From the NCBI GenBank assembly GCA_023383705.1, contig JAHDYM010000002.1, positions 38,969 to 84,395 on the forward strand: a stretch of DNA of 45,427 nt, in the 5' to 3' direction. Below, one piece after another: positions 1 to 8,106 of the stretch. The notes below the pieces were generated by a model. It saw nothing but the letters and a program-made list of their open reading frames with translations. It had not been told where the DNA came from and did not search any database. A program made the position numbers and the translations under genes. How positions within the stretch are numbered: the first letter of the stretch is position 1; the number at the start of each line of letters is the position of its first letter. The DNA comes from Gammaproteobacteria bacterium (GTDB lineage Bacteria; Pseudomonadota; Gammaproteobacteria; Steroidobacterales; GCA-2729495).

Positions 1-56
1 CGAGTACCGAGTACCGAGTACCGAGTACCGAGTACCGAGTACCGAGTACCGAGTAC
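1..56. repeat. Perfect heptanucleotide tandem repeat (CGAGTAC) x8
   Basis: Bases 1-56 are eight uninterrupted copies of CGAGTAC, and the array touches the window edge, so the true copy number may be higher. It lies in the open reading frame of the glycosyltransferase that follows and reads as the heptapeptide EYRVPST. The unit has no stop codon in any of the six frames. Seven is not a multiple of three, so gain or loss of one or two copies shifts the frame: one alternative frame reaches TGA at 67-69, the other TAA at 117-119. This is the usual architecture of slipped-strand phase variation. The alternative is a contig-end assembly artefact, since the array sits exactly at the end of the sequence. 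Confidence 0.9.
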
Positions 57-985
57 ATTACCTCGATGAGGTGCAAAGCATTAGCAAGAAGGGAGTCAAC
101 CGTTTTACGTACAGGCTAAAAATTGCCCGGATAATCGATGACTATATTAGTCGGGTTATCGGCGATGACTGCGTGGTTCTGGCGAACATGATGTTCGTCG
201 ACAAGATCATGTCACAAAGCCGCCACAGGGTGTTTCACGTCATTCATAGCGCTTATTCTCAATCGCTTCTGACGGGAAAGTCGGCGATTCACAGGTATTT
301 CATACAACGAAATATCAGCAAGGTGTACGGGCGGCACCCTCTCATTTTCGTTTCTCATGGTGCAGAGGCCAGTTTTGTCGCCAACTTCAGTACGGCGTCG
401 GACAGGTTCGTGATTTACAACCCGGTGCCGGTTGGGGCGATCTGTTATTTGTCGACCGCTGACGCAGAAAGTCCGGCGAGCGACTATGTCATCCATGTCG
501 GACGTTTCAATCGTGCAAAGCGCCATGACAGATTATTGCTTGCCTTCTCAAAGCTCGCATCGGGGACAAAGCTGGTTCTCCTCGGTGACGGCAGATTAGA
601 ATCCAGGATTCGATCGCAAGTAGCGGAGCTTGGACTTGAAGAACGAGTTCTGTTCAACGGGTTTGTGAAGAATCCATATCCGTTGATGAAGAAGGCGCGG
701 GTGCTGGTTTTGTGTTCCGATTATGAAGGCTTGCCTACAGTGGTTCTGGAGGCAATGTGTTTGGGTGTGCCCATCGTGACGACCGATTGCCCTGGTGGAA
801 TAAGGGAGATCATTGATGACGAGTCATCACCCTCACTGGTGCCGCTGGGGGATATCGAAGCATTGGCGAGTGCAATACAGGGTGCTTTGGACCATCCAGA
901 AAGGTACCGGATCTCTCTGGGAGAAAAATTCCAGAGTCGCATTGTGGCAGAGCAATATCAGGCTCTTTTCAGTTCAGTACTCTAG
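2..985 (+). CDS. GT4-family glycosyltransferase, 5'-truncated
   Basis: Probably transfers a sugar from a nucleotide-sugar donor to a surface polysaccharide or LPS intermediate at the cytoplasmic face of the inner membrane. The visible part is 327 residues. The C-terminal nucleotide-binding Rossmann lobe is complete: HVGRFNRAKRHDRLL, LVLLGDG, then the donor-binding region with DYEGLPTVVLEAM (the E-x7-E element) and PGGIREII. The acceptor-binding N-lobe is incomplete. The frame is open to the window edge through the heptamer array, so the start lies outside; the GTG at 71 is only the first possible start codon downstream of the array, and starting there would make the N-lobe unusually short. 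The gene is visibly more AT-rich than everything to its right, which is common for surface-glycan genes acquired by transfer. Acceptor and linkage cannot be told from the sequence. Confidence 0.85.
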   Translation, partial: EYRVPSTEYRVPSTEYRVHYLDEVQSISKKGVNRFTYRLKIARIIDDYISRVIGDDCVVLANMMFVDKIMSQSRHRVFHVIHSAYSQSLLTGKSAIHRYFIQRNISKVYGRHPLIFVSHGAEASFVANFSTASDRFVIYNPVPVGAICYLSTADAESPASDYVIHVGRFNRAKRHDRLLLAFSKLASGTKLVLLGDGRLESRIRSQVAELGLEERVLFNGFVKNPYPLMKKARVLVLCSDYEGLPTVVLEAMCLGVPIVTTDCPGGIREIIDDESSPSLVPLGDIEALASAIQGALDHPERYRISLGEKFQSRIVAEQYQALFSSVL

Positions 986-1018
986 CCACCTGTTGGCCTG
1001 CGGAGTTTTTCGAGTCGC

Positions 1019-1684
1019 CTACATCCCCCGCCCCGCAGCCAGCACCCGATCACCCACAAACGGATTGCTCCGCCGTTCCTGTCCAAACGTCGAGGTCGGG
1101 CCGTGCCCGGGCACGAAGGTCACGTCGTTGCCGAGCGGCCAGAGCCGGCGGGTGATCGAGTCGATCAGGGTGGCGTAGTCGCCGCCGGGAAAATCGGTGC
1201 GGCCGATGGAGCCGGCGAACAGCACGTCGCCGACGAAACAGACCTGCGCCGAACGGCTGAAGAACACCACGTGTCCGGGGGTGTGGCCGGGGCAATGATG
1301 CACTTCGAGCGTTTCGTGGCCCACCTGCACCGTATCGCCTTGCTGCAACCAGCGGTCCGGCTCGAAGGTCGCCACTTGCGCGAAGCCGAAATTCCGCGCC
1401 TGGGCCGGCAGCTGTTCGATCCAGTAGCGGTCGCCTTCGTGCGGGCCTTCGACCGGCAGCCTGAAGCGCCGGGCAAGTTCCGCCGTGGCACCGGCGTGGT
1501 CGATGTGGGCGTGGGTCAGCAGGATCTTCGTCAGCTGTACACGCTGTTCCTGCACGCCGGCGAGGATCTCGTCCAGATCACCACCCGGATCGATCACTGC
1601 GCCCTGCAGGGTTTCGGTACACCAGATGACGGAGCAGTTCTGCTGGAACGCGGTCACCGGCACAATGAGTACCCGCAGGCTCAT
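1019..1684 (-). CDS. gloC: Hydroxyacylglutathione hydrolase, YcbL/GloC type (MBL fold)
   Basis: Type II glyoxalase of the YcbL/GloC branch: a cytoplasmic metallo-hydrolase that cleaves S-lactoylglutathione to D-lactate and glutathione in methylglyoxal detoxification. The 221-residue protein has the opening VPVTAFQQNCS, the metal site THAHIDH (about residues 57-63), HCPGHTPGHVVFF, the bridging-Asp region GDVLFAGSIGRTDFPGGD and a final FVPGHGPTS. These follow E. coli YcbL closely as I remember that protein. A longer frame exists upstream, but ATG at 1684 gives the family N-terminus and overlaps the nnrS stop as ATGA, indicating translational coupling. Family is secure; the exact thioester substrate is inferred. 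Confidence 0.88.
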   Translation of the reverse strand: MSLRVLIVPVTAFQQNCSVIWCTETLQGAVIDPGGDLDEILAGVQEQRVQLTKILLTHAHIDHAGATAELARRFRLPVEGPHEGDRYWIEQLPAQARNFGFAQVATFEPDRWLQQGDTVQVGHETLEVHHCPGHTPGHVVFFSRSAQVCFVGDVLFAGSIGRTDFPGGDYATLIDSITRRLWPLGNDVTFVPGHGPTSTFGQERRSNPFVGDRVLAAGRGM

Positions 1685-2886
1685 GGGCGTTTCATCAGGC
1701 CGTTGGGCTGGTCCGCGCGCGGCTGCGTGAGGATCGGTGCGTAGTGCCAGATGAACAGGCCGAAGCCTGCGATCCACAACAGCCCTGAACCGGTATAGGC
1801 CAGGGTGATGCTGCCTGCATCCAGCGGGCCGAATGTGCGCAGGATGGCCGCAAAACCGAGCAGCGCATAGGCCAGCTGGATGATGCGCGCGGCCTGCAGC
1901 GGCCGGCCGGTGTGTCCGAGCGCCACGCGCGTCATCATGCCGAGGATGACGCCGCCGATGCCGCCCACGGTAAGCGCATGCAGGGCCGCGGTTTCAGGTA
2001 TCGGCAGTCCGGCTGCGGAAAGACCCAGCAACAGAAAGCCCGCGCCCAGCCAGGCGTAGGCGACATGCAGCACCAGCAGCAGCGGTTCGGCGGTGGTCGC
2101 GAGTCCCCGCCAGCCCGACAGCCGCAGCAGGTGTGCTACCCCGGTGCCGAGGCACAGTATCGCGGTGAGGATGCTGGCCGGCAGGAGTGACTGGCTGATG
2201 CCGGCGGCGACGGTCAGCGGCACGATGGCGGTTTCCAGCCTGGCCCTGCTGCCTGGCAGGTTCGTGACACCGCGCATGCGCAACCAGGTGCCGGTGAAGC
2301 CGGGGATCACGCGGCCGCCGAGTATGGTGATCAGCACCACCAGCAGATACACGAACAGGCGGCTCACCATGCGCTGTATGTCGGCAGCCGCCTCTTCGGC
2401 GAGCAGGCCGGTTGCGGCAGCGTGATAGAGCAGGGTGAACACCGACAGCATCCAGGCGATCGCCAGCACGCCGTAGTTGCGCCGGTTGCGTGCGCCATAG
2501 ATCTCGCGTGTCGCGATCAATCCGAACAGGACCGGGAACAGCAGGTCCAGCAGCAGGATCAGGAGCGCCGGCAGCAATCCGCTGAACAGCATCGCTGCCC
2601 GCCCGCACAACCAGCTGGCGACCAACGCCACCAGCAACGGGCCGCGCACCGGCGGCCGTCCGGTCCAGTTGGCACCGGCCGTGAGGATGAAGCCGGTGAC
2701 CACGGCACCGCCGAATCCGAGTCCCATCTCGTGGGCATGCCAGAAGGTCGACAGGCTGGCGTTTGCCGGCCACGGGTAGCCGTTGATGGCGAGCAGCCAC
2801 TGGCCCATGCCGAGCACCGCGAGGATGCCCGCCAGCAGGAAGAAGGGCCGGAAGGCATAGCTGAACAGGGGGCTGGACTGGAACAT
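1681..2886 (-). CDS. nnrS: NnrS family membrane protein
   Basis: Polytopic inner-membrane protein of 401 residues with about twelve hydrophobic segments. NnrS proteins are haem- and copper-containing proteins linked to nitric oxide and nitrosative stress tolerance; the chemistry is not settled. Family marks are the N-terminus PLFSYAFRPFFLLAG, the block STFWHAHEMGLGFGGAV with conserved histidines, GANWTGRPP, and late histidines in ALHALTVGGIGG. I chose ATG at 2886 because it gives the conserved N-terminus; ATG at 2946 would add 20 residues, and the frame further upstream runs antisense to gnd. The gene is divergent from gnd and coupled by ATGA to gloC. No NsrR or FNR site stood out in 2887-3046. 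Confidence 0.88.
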   Translation of the reverse strand: MFQSSPLFSYAFRPFFLLAGILAVLGMGQWLLAINGYPWPANASLSTFWHAHEMGLGFGGAVVTGFILTAGANWTGRPPVRGPLLVALVASWLCGRAAMLFSGLLPALLILLLDLLFPVLFGLIATREIYGARNRRNYGVLAIAWMLSVFTLLYHAAATGLLAEEAAADIQRMVSRLFVYLLVVLITILGGRVIPGFTGTWLRMRGVTNLPGSRARLETAIVPLTVAAGISQSLLPASILTAILCLGTGVAHLLRLSGWRGLATTAEPLLLVLHVAYAWLGAGFLLLGLSAAGLPIPETAALHALTVGGIGGVILGMMTRVALGHTGRPLQAARIIQLAYALLGFAAILRTFGPLDAGSITLAYTGSGLLWIAGFGLFIWHYAPILTQPRADQPNGLMKRP

Positions 2887-3046
2887 GGCCCATTGTCGCG
2901 TGCCCTGGCGGATTTGCCAAAGTAAACTCGTGTCACGCTTGGGCATGCCGGACGGCCTGCATGCCTCAAGCCGTGCTGCGCGGTGCCGACAGCCTCCTGT
3001 GGAGGTCCGGCCAGTTGATGGCCTTCTGTGCCTTGGGGGAGTGGCT

Positions 3047-4042
3047 ATGCAACTCGGGATGATCGGCCTTGGCCGGATGGGCGCAAATATGGTGCGCCGC
3101 CTCATGCAGCACGGCCATGAATGCGTGGTTTTCGATGCCAGTGCCGACGCGGTCAAGGCGCTGACGGATGCAGGCGCCACCGGCGCCGCTTCCATCGACG
3201 AGTTCATCGCCCTGCTCAGGCCGCCGCGCGCAGTCTGGATCATGTTGCCGGCGCCGGTTGTGGAAGGCGTGGTGAAGACCGTTGCCGCTCATCTGCAGGC
3301 TGGCGATACGCTGATCGATGGCGGCAATTCGCCGTTCGAGAATGCGATCCGGCAGGCAGAATCCCTGCGTCCGGCCGGCATCCATTTCGTGGATGTGGGC
3401 ACCAGCGGCGGCGTCTGGGGACTGGAGCGCGGCTATTGCCTGATGATCGGCGGTGCGCGCGAAGCGGTACAGCGACTGGAACCGGTGTTTCGCGACCTGG
3501 CGCCCGGCTGCGGCGACATCCAGCCGGTTGCCGGCCGCAAGCCGGATGATCCGGCCTCGAAGGGTTACCTGCACTGTGGTCCGCCGGGCGCGGGCCATTT
3601 CGTGAAGATGGTGCACAACGGTATCGAGTACGGAATGATGGCGGCCTATGCCGAGGGCTTCAATCTGCTGCGTCATGCCGGCGCGGGCCGTACCGATGGT
3701 CCGGGCATGCCTGAACATCCCGAGCGCTATCTCTACGACTTCGATCTCGGTGCCATCGCCGAGCTGTGGCGGCGTGGCAGCGTGGTGACTTCCTGGCTGC
3801 TCGACCTGACTGCCGCCTCGCTGTCGGCCGATCCGCAGCTCAAGGGTTTTCAGGGCCGCGTATCGGATTCCGGTGAGGGTCGCTGGACGCTGAAGGCCGC
3901 CATCGATACGGCGGTGCCGGTGCCGGTGCTGTCAGCGGCACTCTATTCACGCTTTGAATCGCGCAGCGAGGCGGAATTTGCCAACCGCCTGCTGTCGGCG
4001 ATGCGTTTCCAGTTCGGTGGCCACAGGGACGCCGGCAAGTGA
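3047..4042 (+). CDS. gnd: 6-phosphogluconate dehydrogenase, decarboxylating (short YqeC-type)
   Basis: Oxidises and decarboxylates 6-phosphogluconate to ribulose 5-phosphate with NAD(P)+. The protein is 331 residues, the short bacterial form rather than the roughly 470-residue E. coli type. Visible elements: N-terminal Rossmann motif MIGLGRMGANMVRRLM, IDGGNSPFENAI, DVGTSGGVWGLERGYCLMIGG, and the catalytic Lys/Asn helix HFVKMVHNGIEYGMM. The ATG at 3047 starts the Rossmann fold directly; the frame upstream has no family similarity. It is first in gnd-zwf-pgl, and its TGA overlaps the zwf GTG. Cofactor preference (NAD or NADP) cannot be read safely. Confidence 0.93.
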   Translation: MQLGMIGLGRMGANMVRRLMQHGHECVVFDASADAVKALTDAGATGAASIDEFIALLRPPRAVWIMLPAPVVEGVVKTVAAHLQAGDTLIDGGNSPFENAIRQAESLRPAGIHFVDVGTSGGVWGLERGYCLMIGGAREAVQRLEPVFRDLAPGCGDIQPVAGRKPDDPASKGYLHCGPPGAGHFVKMVHNGIEYGMMAAYAEGFNLLRHAGAGRTDGPGMPEHPERYLYDFDLGAIAELWRRGSVVTSWLLDLTAASLSADPQLKGFQGRVSDSGEGRWTLKAAIDTAVPVPVLSAALYSRFESRSEAEFANRLLSAMRFQFGGHRDAGK

Positions 4043-5436
4043 GCGAAAGATCCGATGCCATCGTGCTGCTCGGCGCGACTGGCGATCTCGCCCATCGCAA
4101 GATTTATCCCGCGCTGGCCGCGATGGTCCGGCGGGGTAAGCTGGATGCGCCGGTGATCGGCGTGGCTCGCTCGGGCTGGGGGCTCGAGCAGTTCAGGGAC
4201 CGTGTGCGCGACAGCCTGGTAAAGCGTACCGGCAGTGCCGATACACCGGCCGCCGGCAAGTTGCTCGCCCAGCTGCGCTACGTGGATGGCGACTACCAGT
4301 CCGCGGAGACTTTCGCCCGTCTCAAGGAAGCGCTGAAGGATGCCAGGCGTCCGCTGTTCTACCTGGCCATCCCGCCCAGCCTGTTCGGACTGGTCGTCAA
4401 GCTGCTGGGTGAGTCAGGCTGTGCCGGGAACGCCCGGGTCGTTGTCGAGAAACCCTTTGGCCGCGATTACGCCTCGGCCAAAGACCTGAACAAGACCCTG
4501 CACCAGGTATTCGGCGAGTCGTCGATCTTTCGCATCGATCACTTCCTCGGCAAGGAGCCGGTGCAGAACCTGCTGTATTTCCGCTTTGCGAACTCTTTTC
4601 TCGAGCCGATCTGGAACCGCAACTACATCGAGAGCGTGCAGATCACCATGGCTGAGACCATCGGCGTGGAAGGCCGGGGCAAGTTCTACGAGGAAGTGGG
4701 TGCCATCCGCGATGTGGTGCAGAACCATCTGCTCGAGGTGGTGGCGAGCCTGGCCATGGATCCGCCGGTCGGTTACTGGGGCGAGGCGCAGCGCGACGAG
4801 CGCATCAAGGTGCTGCGGGCGATCAGCCCGTTTTCCGGGCGGAGCCTGGTGCGCGGACAGTATCGCGGCTATCGCGGTGAAACCGGCGTTGCGCCGGATT
4901 CCGGGGTCGAGACCTATGCAGCGATGCAGTTGCACCTGAACTCCTGGCGCTGGCAGGGCGTGCCCTTCTTCCTCCGCGCCGGCAAGTCGCTGCCGGTGAC
5001 GGCGACCGAGGTGATGGTGATCCTCAAGGCGCCGCCGCAGCAGGTGTTCGATGAACCGGTGCCGCCACAGTCCAACTATTTCCGTTTCCGCCTCGGGCCG
5101 GACCAGGTGGCGATCGCGGCCGGCGCACGTACCAAGTCGCCGGGTGAGCGGATGGCGGGCGAGGAAGTCGAGCTCTACGTCTGCAATTCGACGAGCGAGG
5201 CGAAGGAAGCCTATGAACGCCTGATCGGCGATGCGATGGGCGGCGATGCCACCCTGTTTGCCCGCGAGGACAGCGTGGAGGCGGCCTGGGCGATCTGCGA
5301 TCCGATCATCAATACCGGCGGACCGGTGTACCGCTACGAGTCGGGCAGCTGGGGGCCGCGCGAGGCCGACCGCATGGTTGCGGCATACGGTGGCTGGTAC
5401 AACCCGAGCCAGAACGGGAGCGGGTGCGGCAGCTAG
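4039..5436 (+). CDS. zwf: Glucose-6-phosphate 1-dehydrogenase
   Basis: Converts glucose 6-phosphate to 6-phosphogluconolactone with NAD(P)+, the entry step of the oxidative pentose phosphate pathway and, if edd/eda exist elsewhere, of the Entner-Doudoroff route. The 465-residue protein has the N-terminal nucleotide motif LLGATGDLAHRKIYPAL, EKPFGRDYASAK, the active-site signature RIDHFLGKEPVQNLLYFRFAN around residues 164-184, and HLNSWRWQGVPFFLRAGKSL toward the C-terminus. It starts with GTG in a GTGA overlap with the gnd stop, so translation is likely coupled. It is slightly shorter than the usual 480-490 residues, with a short N-terminus. Confidence 0.95.
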   Translation: MSERSDAIVLLGATGDLAHRKIYPALAAMVRRGKLDAPVIGVARSGWGLEQFRDRVRDSLVKRTGSADTPAAGKLLAQLRYVDGDYQSAETFARLKEALKDARRPLFYLAIPPSLFGLVVKLLGESGCAGNARVVVEKPFGRDYASAKDLNKTLHQVFGESSIFRIDHFLGKEPVQNLLYFRFANSFLEPIWNRNYIESVQITMAETIGVEGRGKFYEEVGAIRDVVQNHLLEVVASLAMDPPVGYWGEAQRDERIKVLRAISPFSGRSLVRGQYRGYRGETGVAPDSGVETYAAMQLHLNSWRWQGVPFFLRAGKSLPVTATEVMVILKAPPQQVFDEPVPPQSNYFRFRLGPDQVAIAAGARTKSPGERMAGEEVELYVCNSTSEAKEAYERLIGDAMGGDATLFAREDSVEAAWAICDPIINTGGPVYRYESGSWGPREADRMVAAYGGWYNPSQNGSGCGS

Positions 5437-6212
5437 CCGCGCCGTCGGGGAATTTCTGCGTGCGACTTGAAGTTGAGCCAACAGTAGCGGATGCGGCTGC
5501 AATGGCGGCCCGGCTCATCGCCACCGTCCTCGGTATCGGCATCGCCCGCCGCAGCCACGCGACGCTGGCGCTCAGCGGTGGCAGTTCACCGCTGCCGCTG
5601 CTCGCCGAACTGGTGCGCCAGCCGCTGGACTGGAAGGCGATCCATGTCTTCCAGGTCGATGAGCGTGTGGTGGCGCGCGGGGACACCGCGCGGAACCTGA
5701 CCAACATCGAGGAGTTGCTGGTCACCAATGGTCCCCTGCCGCGGCGGAATCTCCATCCGATGTGGGTCGATCGTGCCGATCTGCTCGGTGCCGCGGCGGA
5801 ATATGCTGCCGGGATCGAGCAACTGGCTGGCGTGCCGCCGATTCTCGATGCGGTGCATCTGGGCCTGGGGACCGACGGGCACACGGCTTCGCTGTTTGCC
5901 GGCGATCCGGCCCTGAAGGTAAGGGACCGTGCCGTGGCGCTTACCGCCGAGCATGCCGGCTATTCGCGCATGACGCTCACCCTGCCGGTCATCAACCGCG
6001 CGCGCAGCATCGTCTGGTTCGTGACCGGTGCCGACAAGGCCGGCGTGCTGGCTGATCTCTATGCCGGTGGTGCGCCGTTTCCCGCCGCCCGCGTGGCGCG
6101 GGTGCGTGCGGTGGTGGTCGCCGACAGTGCGGCAGCGAAGGATGCGGTGGCCCCGAAGAAGCGGCGGCCGCGACCGAAGTCCAAAGTGGTGCCGCTGCGT
6201 CGCCGTACCTGA
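5424..6212 (+). CDS. pgl: 6-phosphogluconolactonase
   Basis: Hydrolyses 6-phosphogluconolactone to 6-phosphogluconate, between the Zwf and Gnd reactions. NagB/DevB-like fold of 262 residues with LALSGGSSPLPLL, the FQVDERVV segment, and the signature LGLGTDGHTASLFAGD around residue 150. The C-terminal tail is strongly basic (AAKDAVAPKKRRPRPKSK), beyond the catalytic domain and of unknown purpose. GTG at 5424 overlaps the end of zwf by 13 bases, so all three pathway enzymes are probably translated together. It converges on the MFS gene with 25 bases between the stops and no obvious terminator. Confidence 0.93.
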   Translation: MRQLAAPSGNFCVRLEVEPTVADAAAMAARLIATVLGIGIARRSHATLALSGGSSPLPLLAELVRQPLDWKAIHVFQVDERVVARGDTARNLTNIEELLVTNGPLPRRNLHPMWVDRADLLGAAAEYAAGIEQLAGVPPILDAVHLGLGTDGHTASLFAGDPALKVRDRAVALTAEHAGYSRMTLTLPVINRARSIVWFVTGADKAGVLADLYAGGAPFPAARVARVRAVVVADSAAAKDAVAPKKRRPRPKSKVVPLRRRT

Positions 6213-6237
6213 ACCGGATTGCGGCAGTCTTCCAGAC

Positions 6238-7461
6238 TCAGCCGCGTTGCGATCCCTGCGGATAGGGGCCCAGCCTGAGCAGCAGTCCCACGGCAATGAC
6301 GATGGCGATTGCCGCGGCGGCCAGCATCGGTCGATAGCTGCCGAGTGTGTCGAAAACCCTGGCGTAGAGCAGCGGGGCGAGACCCGAGCCCGCGGTGAAG
6401 AATGCGTAGATGCCGCCGAACACCGCGCCGTAATGCCGCGTGCCGAAGTAACGGCTGCTCAGGTAGGCGAGCAGGTCCAGTTCTGCACCGGCGGCGAGGC
6501 CGAGCAGCACGGCTGCCGCGATGGCCAGCGCCGGTGTGATGGGCAGGCTCGCCATCATCGCCATGGCGAGCGCCGGACCGGAAAAAAACAGTGCCGCAAC
6601 GGCCGGGGCCCAGATCCGGTCGGCAAGGAAACCTGCCAGCAGGCGTCCGACGATGACGGCAAGGCCAAGCAGTGTCGCGGCCTGCGCAGCTGCGGCGGGC
6701 GTCCAGCCCAGATCGAGCAGGAGTGGCACGAAGTTCGGAATCAGGCCGATCACCGACAGCGTGATGATGAACAGTGCGCTGCCCAGCACCCAGAAGCGGC
6801 GGTCGCGCATGGCTTCGGCACGCGTCGGTCCCCACAGGGCCGGTTGCGGGCCGCTGCGTTCAGCTGCGTTGCTGGCGTCTGCCGGGGCAAGGCGCAGCCA
6901 GAGCAGTACCACCGGCAGCGACCAGGCCAGCGCACCCAGGCCGATCGCCGCGTAGGCGGAGCGCCAACCGGCGGCTTCGATGAAAAATCGCACCAGCGGC
7001 GGCCCGATGAGTGCGGCGAGCCCGATGCCGGCCATGGTCAGGCCGATGGCGAGGCCGCGATGCACATGGAACCAGCTGTTCACCACCGTGGTCCAGGTGA
7101 TGGGCAGGCTGCCGGCGGCGAACACGGCCAGTCCGGCAAAGCACAGATAAAAGGCCCACAGCGAGCCCGGCGTCATCGCCAGCACGACATACATGGTCGC
7201 GTGTCCGACGAGGCCGGCGATGCCAACGATGCGCGGCCCGAACCGGTCGACCAGTGAGCCCGCCAGCGGCGCCGTCACCAGGCCGCAGAACTGCATGATG
7301 GTGAAACCGAGGAAGAAGTCGCTGCGCGACCAGCCGAACGCAGCGCTCACCGGGCCGGCAAACAGGCCCTGCGTGTAGAAGGTGATGGCAAGGATGCCGC
7401 CGGCATTGCCGAGAATGCTGGCGGCCAGCGGGCGCCAGCCGCGCTCGAATTCACGATTCAA
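6238..7461 (-). CDS. MFS transporter (oxalate/formate or monocarboxylate-like branch)
   Basis: Twelve-helix major facilitator carrier of 407 residues in the inner membrane. Between helices 2 and 3 it reads GSLVDRFGPRIVGIAG, the MFS motif A region, followed by GLAIGLTMAGIGLAALIGPPL; the second half repeats the pattern with GRLLAGFLADRIWAP. The track extends upstream, but that part overlaps the preceding gene. TTG at 7461, 10 bases after the stop of the dehydrogenase small subunit, gives a normal MFS N-terminus (LNREFERGWRPLAASI). The close spacing suggests one operon with that subunit, so the cargo may be the substrate or product of the neighbouring dehydrogenase. That is inference; the sequence alone does not identify the substrate. 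Confidence 0.85.
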   Translation of the reverse strand: MNREFERGWRPLAASILGNAGGILAITFYTQGLFAGPVSAAFGWSRSDFFLGFTIMQFCGLVTAPLAGSLVDRFGPRIVGIAGLVGHATMYVVLAMTPGSLWAFYLCFAGLAVFAAGSLPITWTTVVNSWFHVHRGLAIGLTMAGIGLAALIGPPLVRFFIEAAGWRSAYAAIGLGALAWSLPVVLLWLRLAPADASNAAERSGPQPALWGPTRAEAMRDRRFWVLGSALFIITLSVIGLIPNFVPLLLDLGWTPAAAAQAATLLGLAVIVGRLLAGFLADRIWAPAVAALFFSGPALAMAMMASLPITPALAIAAAVLLGLAAGAELDLLAYLSSRYFGTRHYGAVFGGIYAFFTAGSGLAPLLYARVFDTLGSYRPMLAAAAIAIVIAVGLLLRLGPYPQGSQRG

Positions 7462-7471
7462 GGTCGCGGGA

Positions 7472-8029
7472 CTACCATTTTGCAGTTGGCCGGATATGCG
7501 CCATGTATGGGATCCCGAGCCGGTCAAAGCCTTCCTCGGTTCCGTACACGACGTCCACCGCATCGCTGCGAACGGCAAAGTAGAACAGCGGTGCAGGCGG
7601 TCCCTGCCAGCCTTCCGGGTTGCGCTCGCTCATGGTGCGCACCAGGCTGATGGCGGTTTTTTCGTCGAGGGCGGTGAAAGCCTTCTGGTATGCGGCCTGG
7701 CTGGCGGCATCCAGCGCTGCCAGTGCCGGGCGGTAAACATCGAGGTAGGGTGGTGGCACATCCAGATAGCGGATCAGCAGCAGGCAATCGGCGGCATCCA
7801 CCGCCAGTTGATGATCGACGAAGTGTGCGATGCCGGCCTCGCGGGCACCGGGCAACAGGATCTCGCCGAGAGCTTCGAGCCCGGCGACTTCGGCGGGGCG
7901 GAGCACGCGCATGGGCACGGTCCTGGCCCGTGCCTCGCGCGGCGTCAGCAGCAACTCGACTCCGCCCAGCGAGCAGGCCAGCAGCCCGAGGCTGCCGGAC
8001 TGGAGGAAGTGCCGCCTGCGCCTGTCCAC
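7472..8029 (-). CDS. Gluconate 2-dehydrogenase subunit 3 family protein, Tat-exported
   Basis: Small (gamma) subunit of a membrane-associated GMC dehydrogenase: 185 residues, needed in known systems to mature and export the flavoprotein partner. The N-terminus RRRRHFLQSGSLGLLACSLG is a twin-arginine signal (RRxFL). The body carries the family pattern EILLPGAREAGIAHFVDHQL and later GWQGPPAPLFYFAVRSDAVDVVYG. GTG at 8029 sits eight bases after GGAGGG, a strong ribosome-binding site; an ATG between them is out of frame and stops at once. Divergent from the GMC gene at 8107, with a 77-base gap that must hold promoters for both. Confidence 0.85.
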   Translation of the reverse strand: MDRRRRHFLQSGSLGLLACSLGGVELLLTPREARARTVPMRVLRPAEVAGLEALGEILLPGAREAGIAHFVDHQLAVDAADCLLLIRYLDVPPPYLDVYRPALAALDAASQAAYQKAFTALDEKTAISLVRTMSERNPEGWQGPPAPLFYFAVRSDAVDVVYGTEEGFDRLGIPYMAHIRPTAKW

Positions 8030-8106
8030 TACCGCATCCCTCCGTCTGGGCTAAGCTGTGTCGGCAAAGCTAGAGGCAGCCTTGGGTCCGGTCAAGCGGG
8101 GAACCA

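Noticed and set aside
1-56. CRISPR-like array
   Set aside because: Unit is seven bases with no spacers, so it is a simple tandem repeat.
6028-7257. 409-codon plus-strand frame overlapping pgl and the MFS gene
   Set aside because: Covers the antisense of twelve clear membrane helices and overlaps the end of pgl in another frame.
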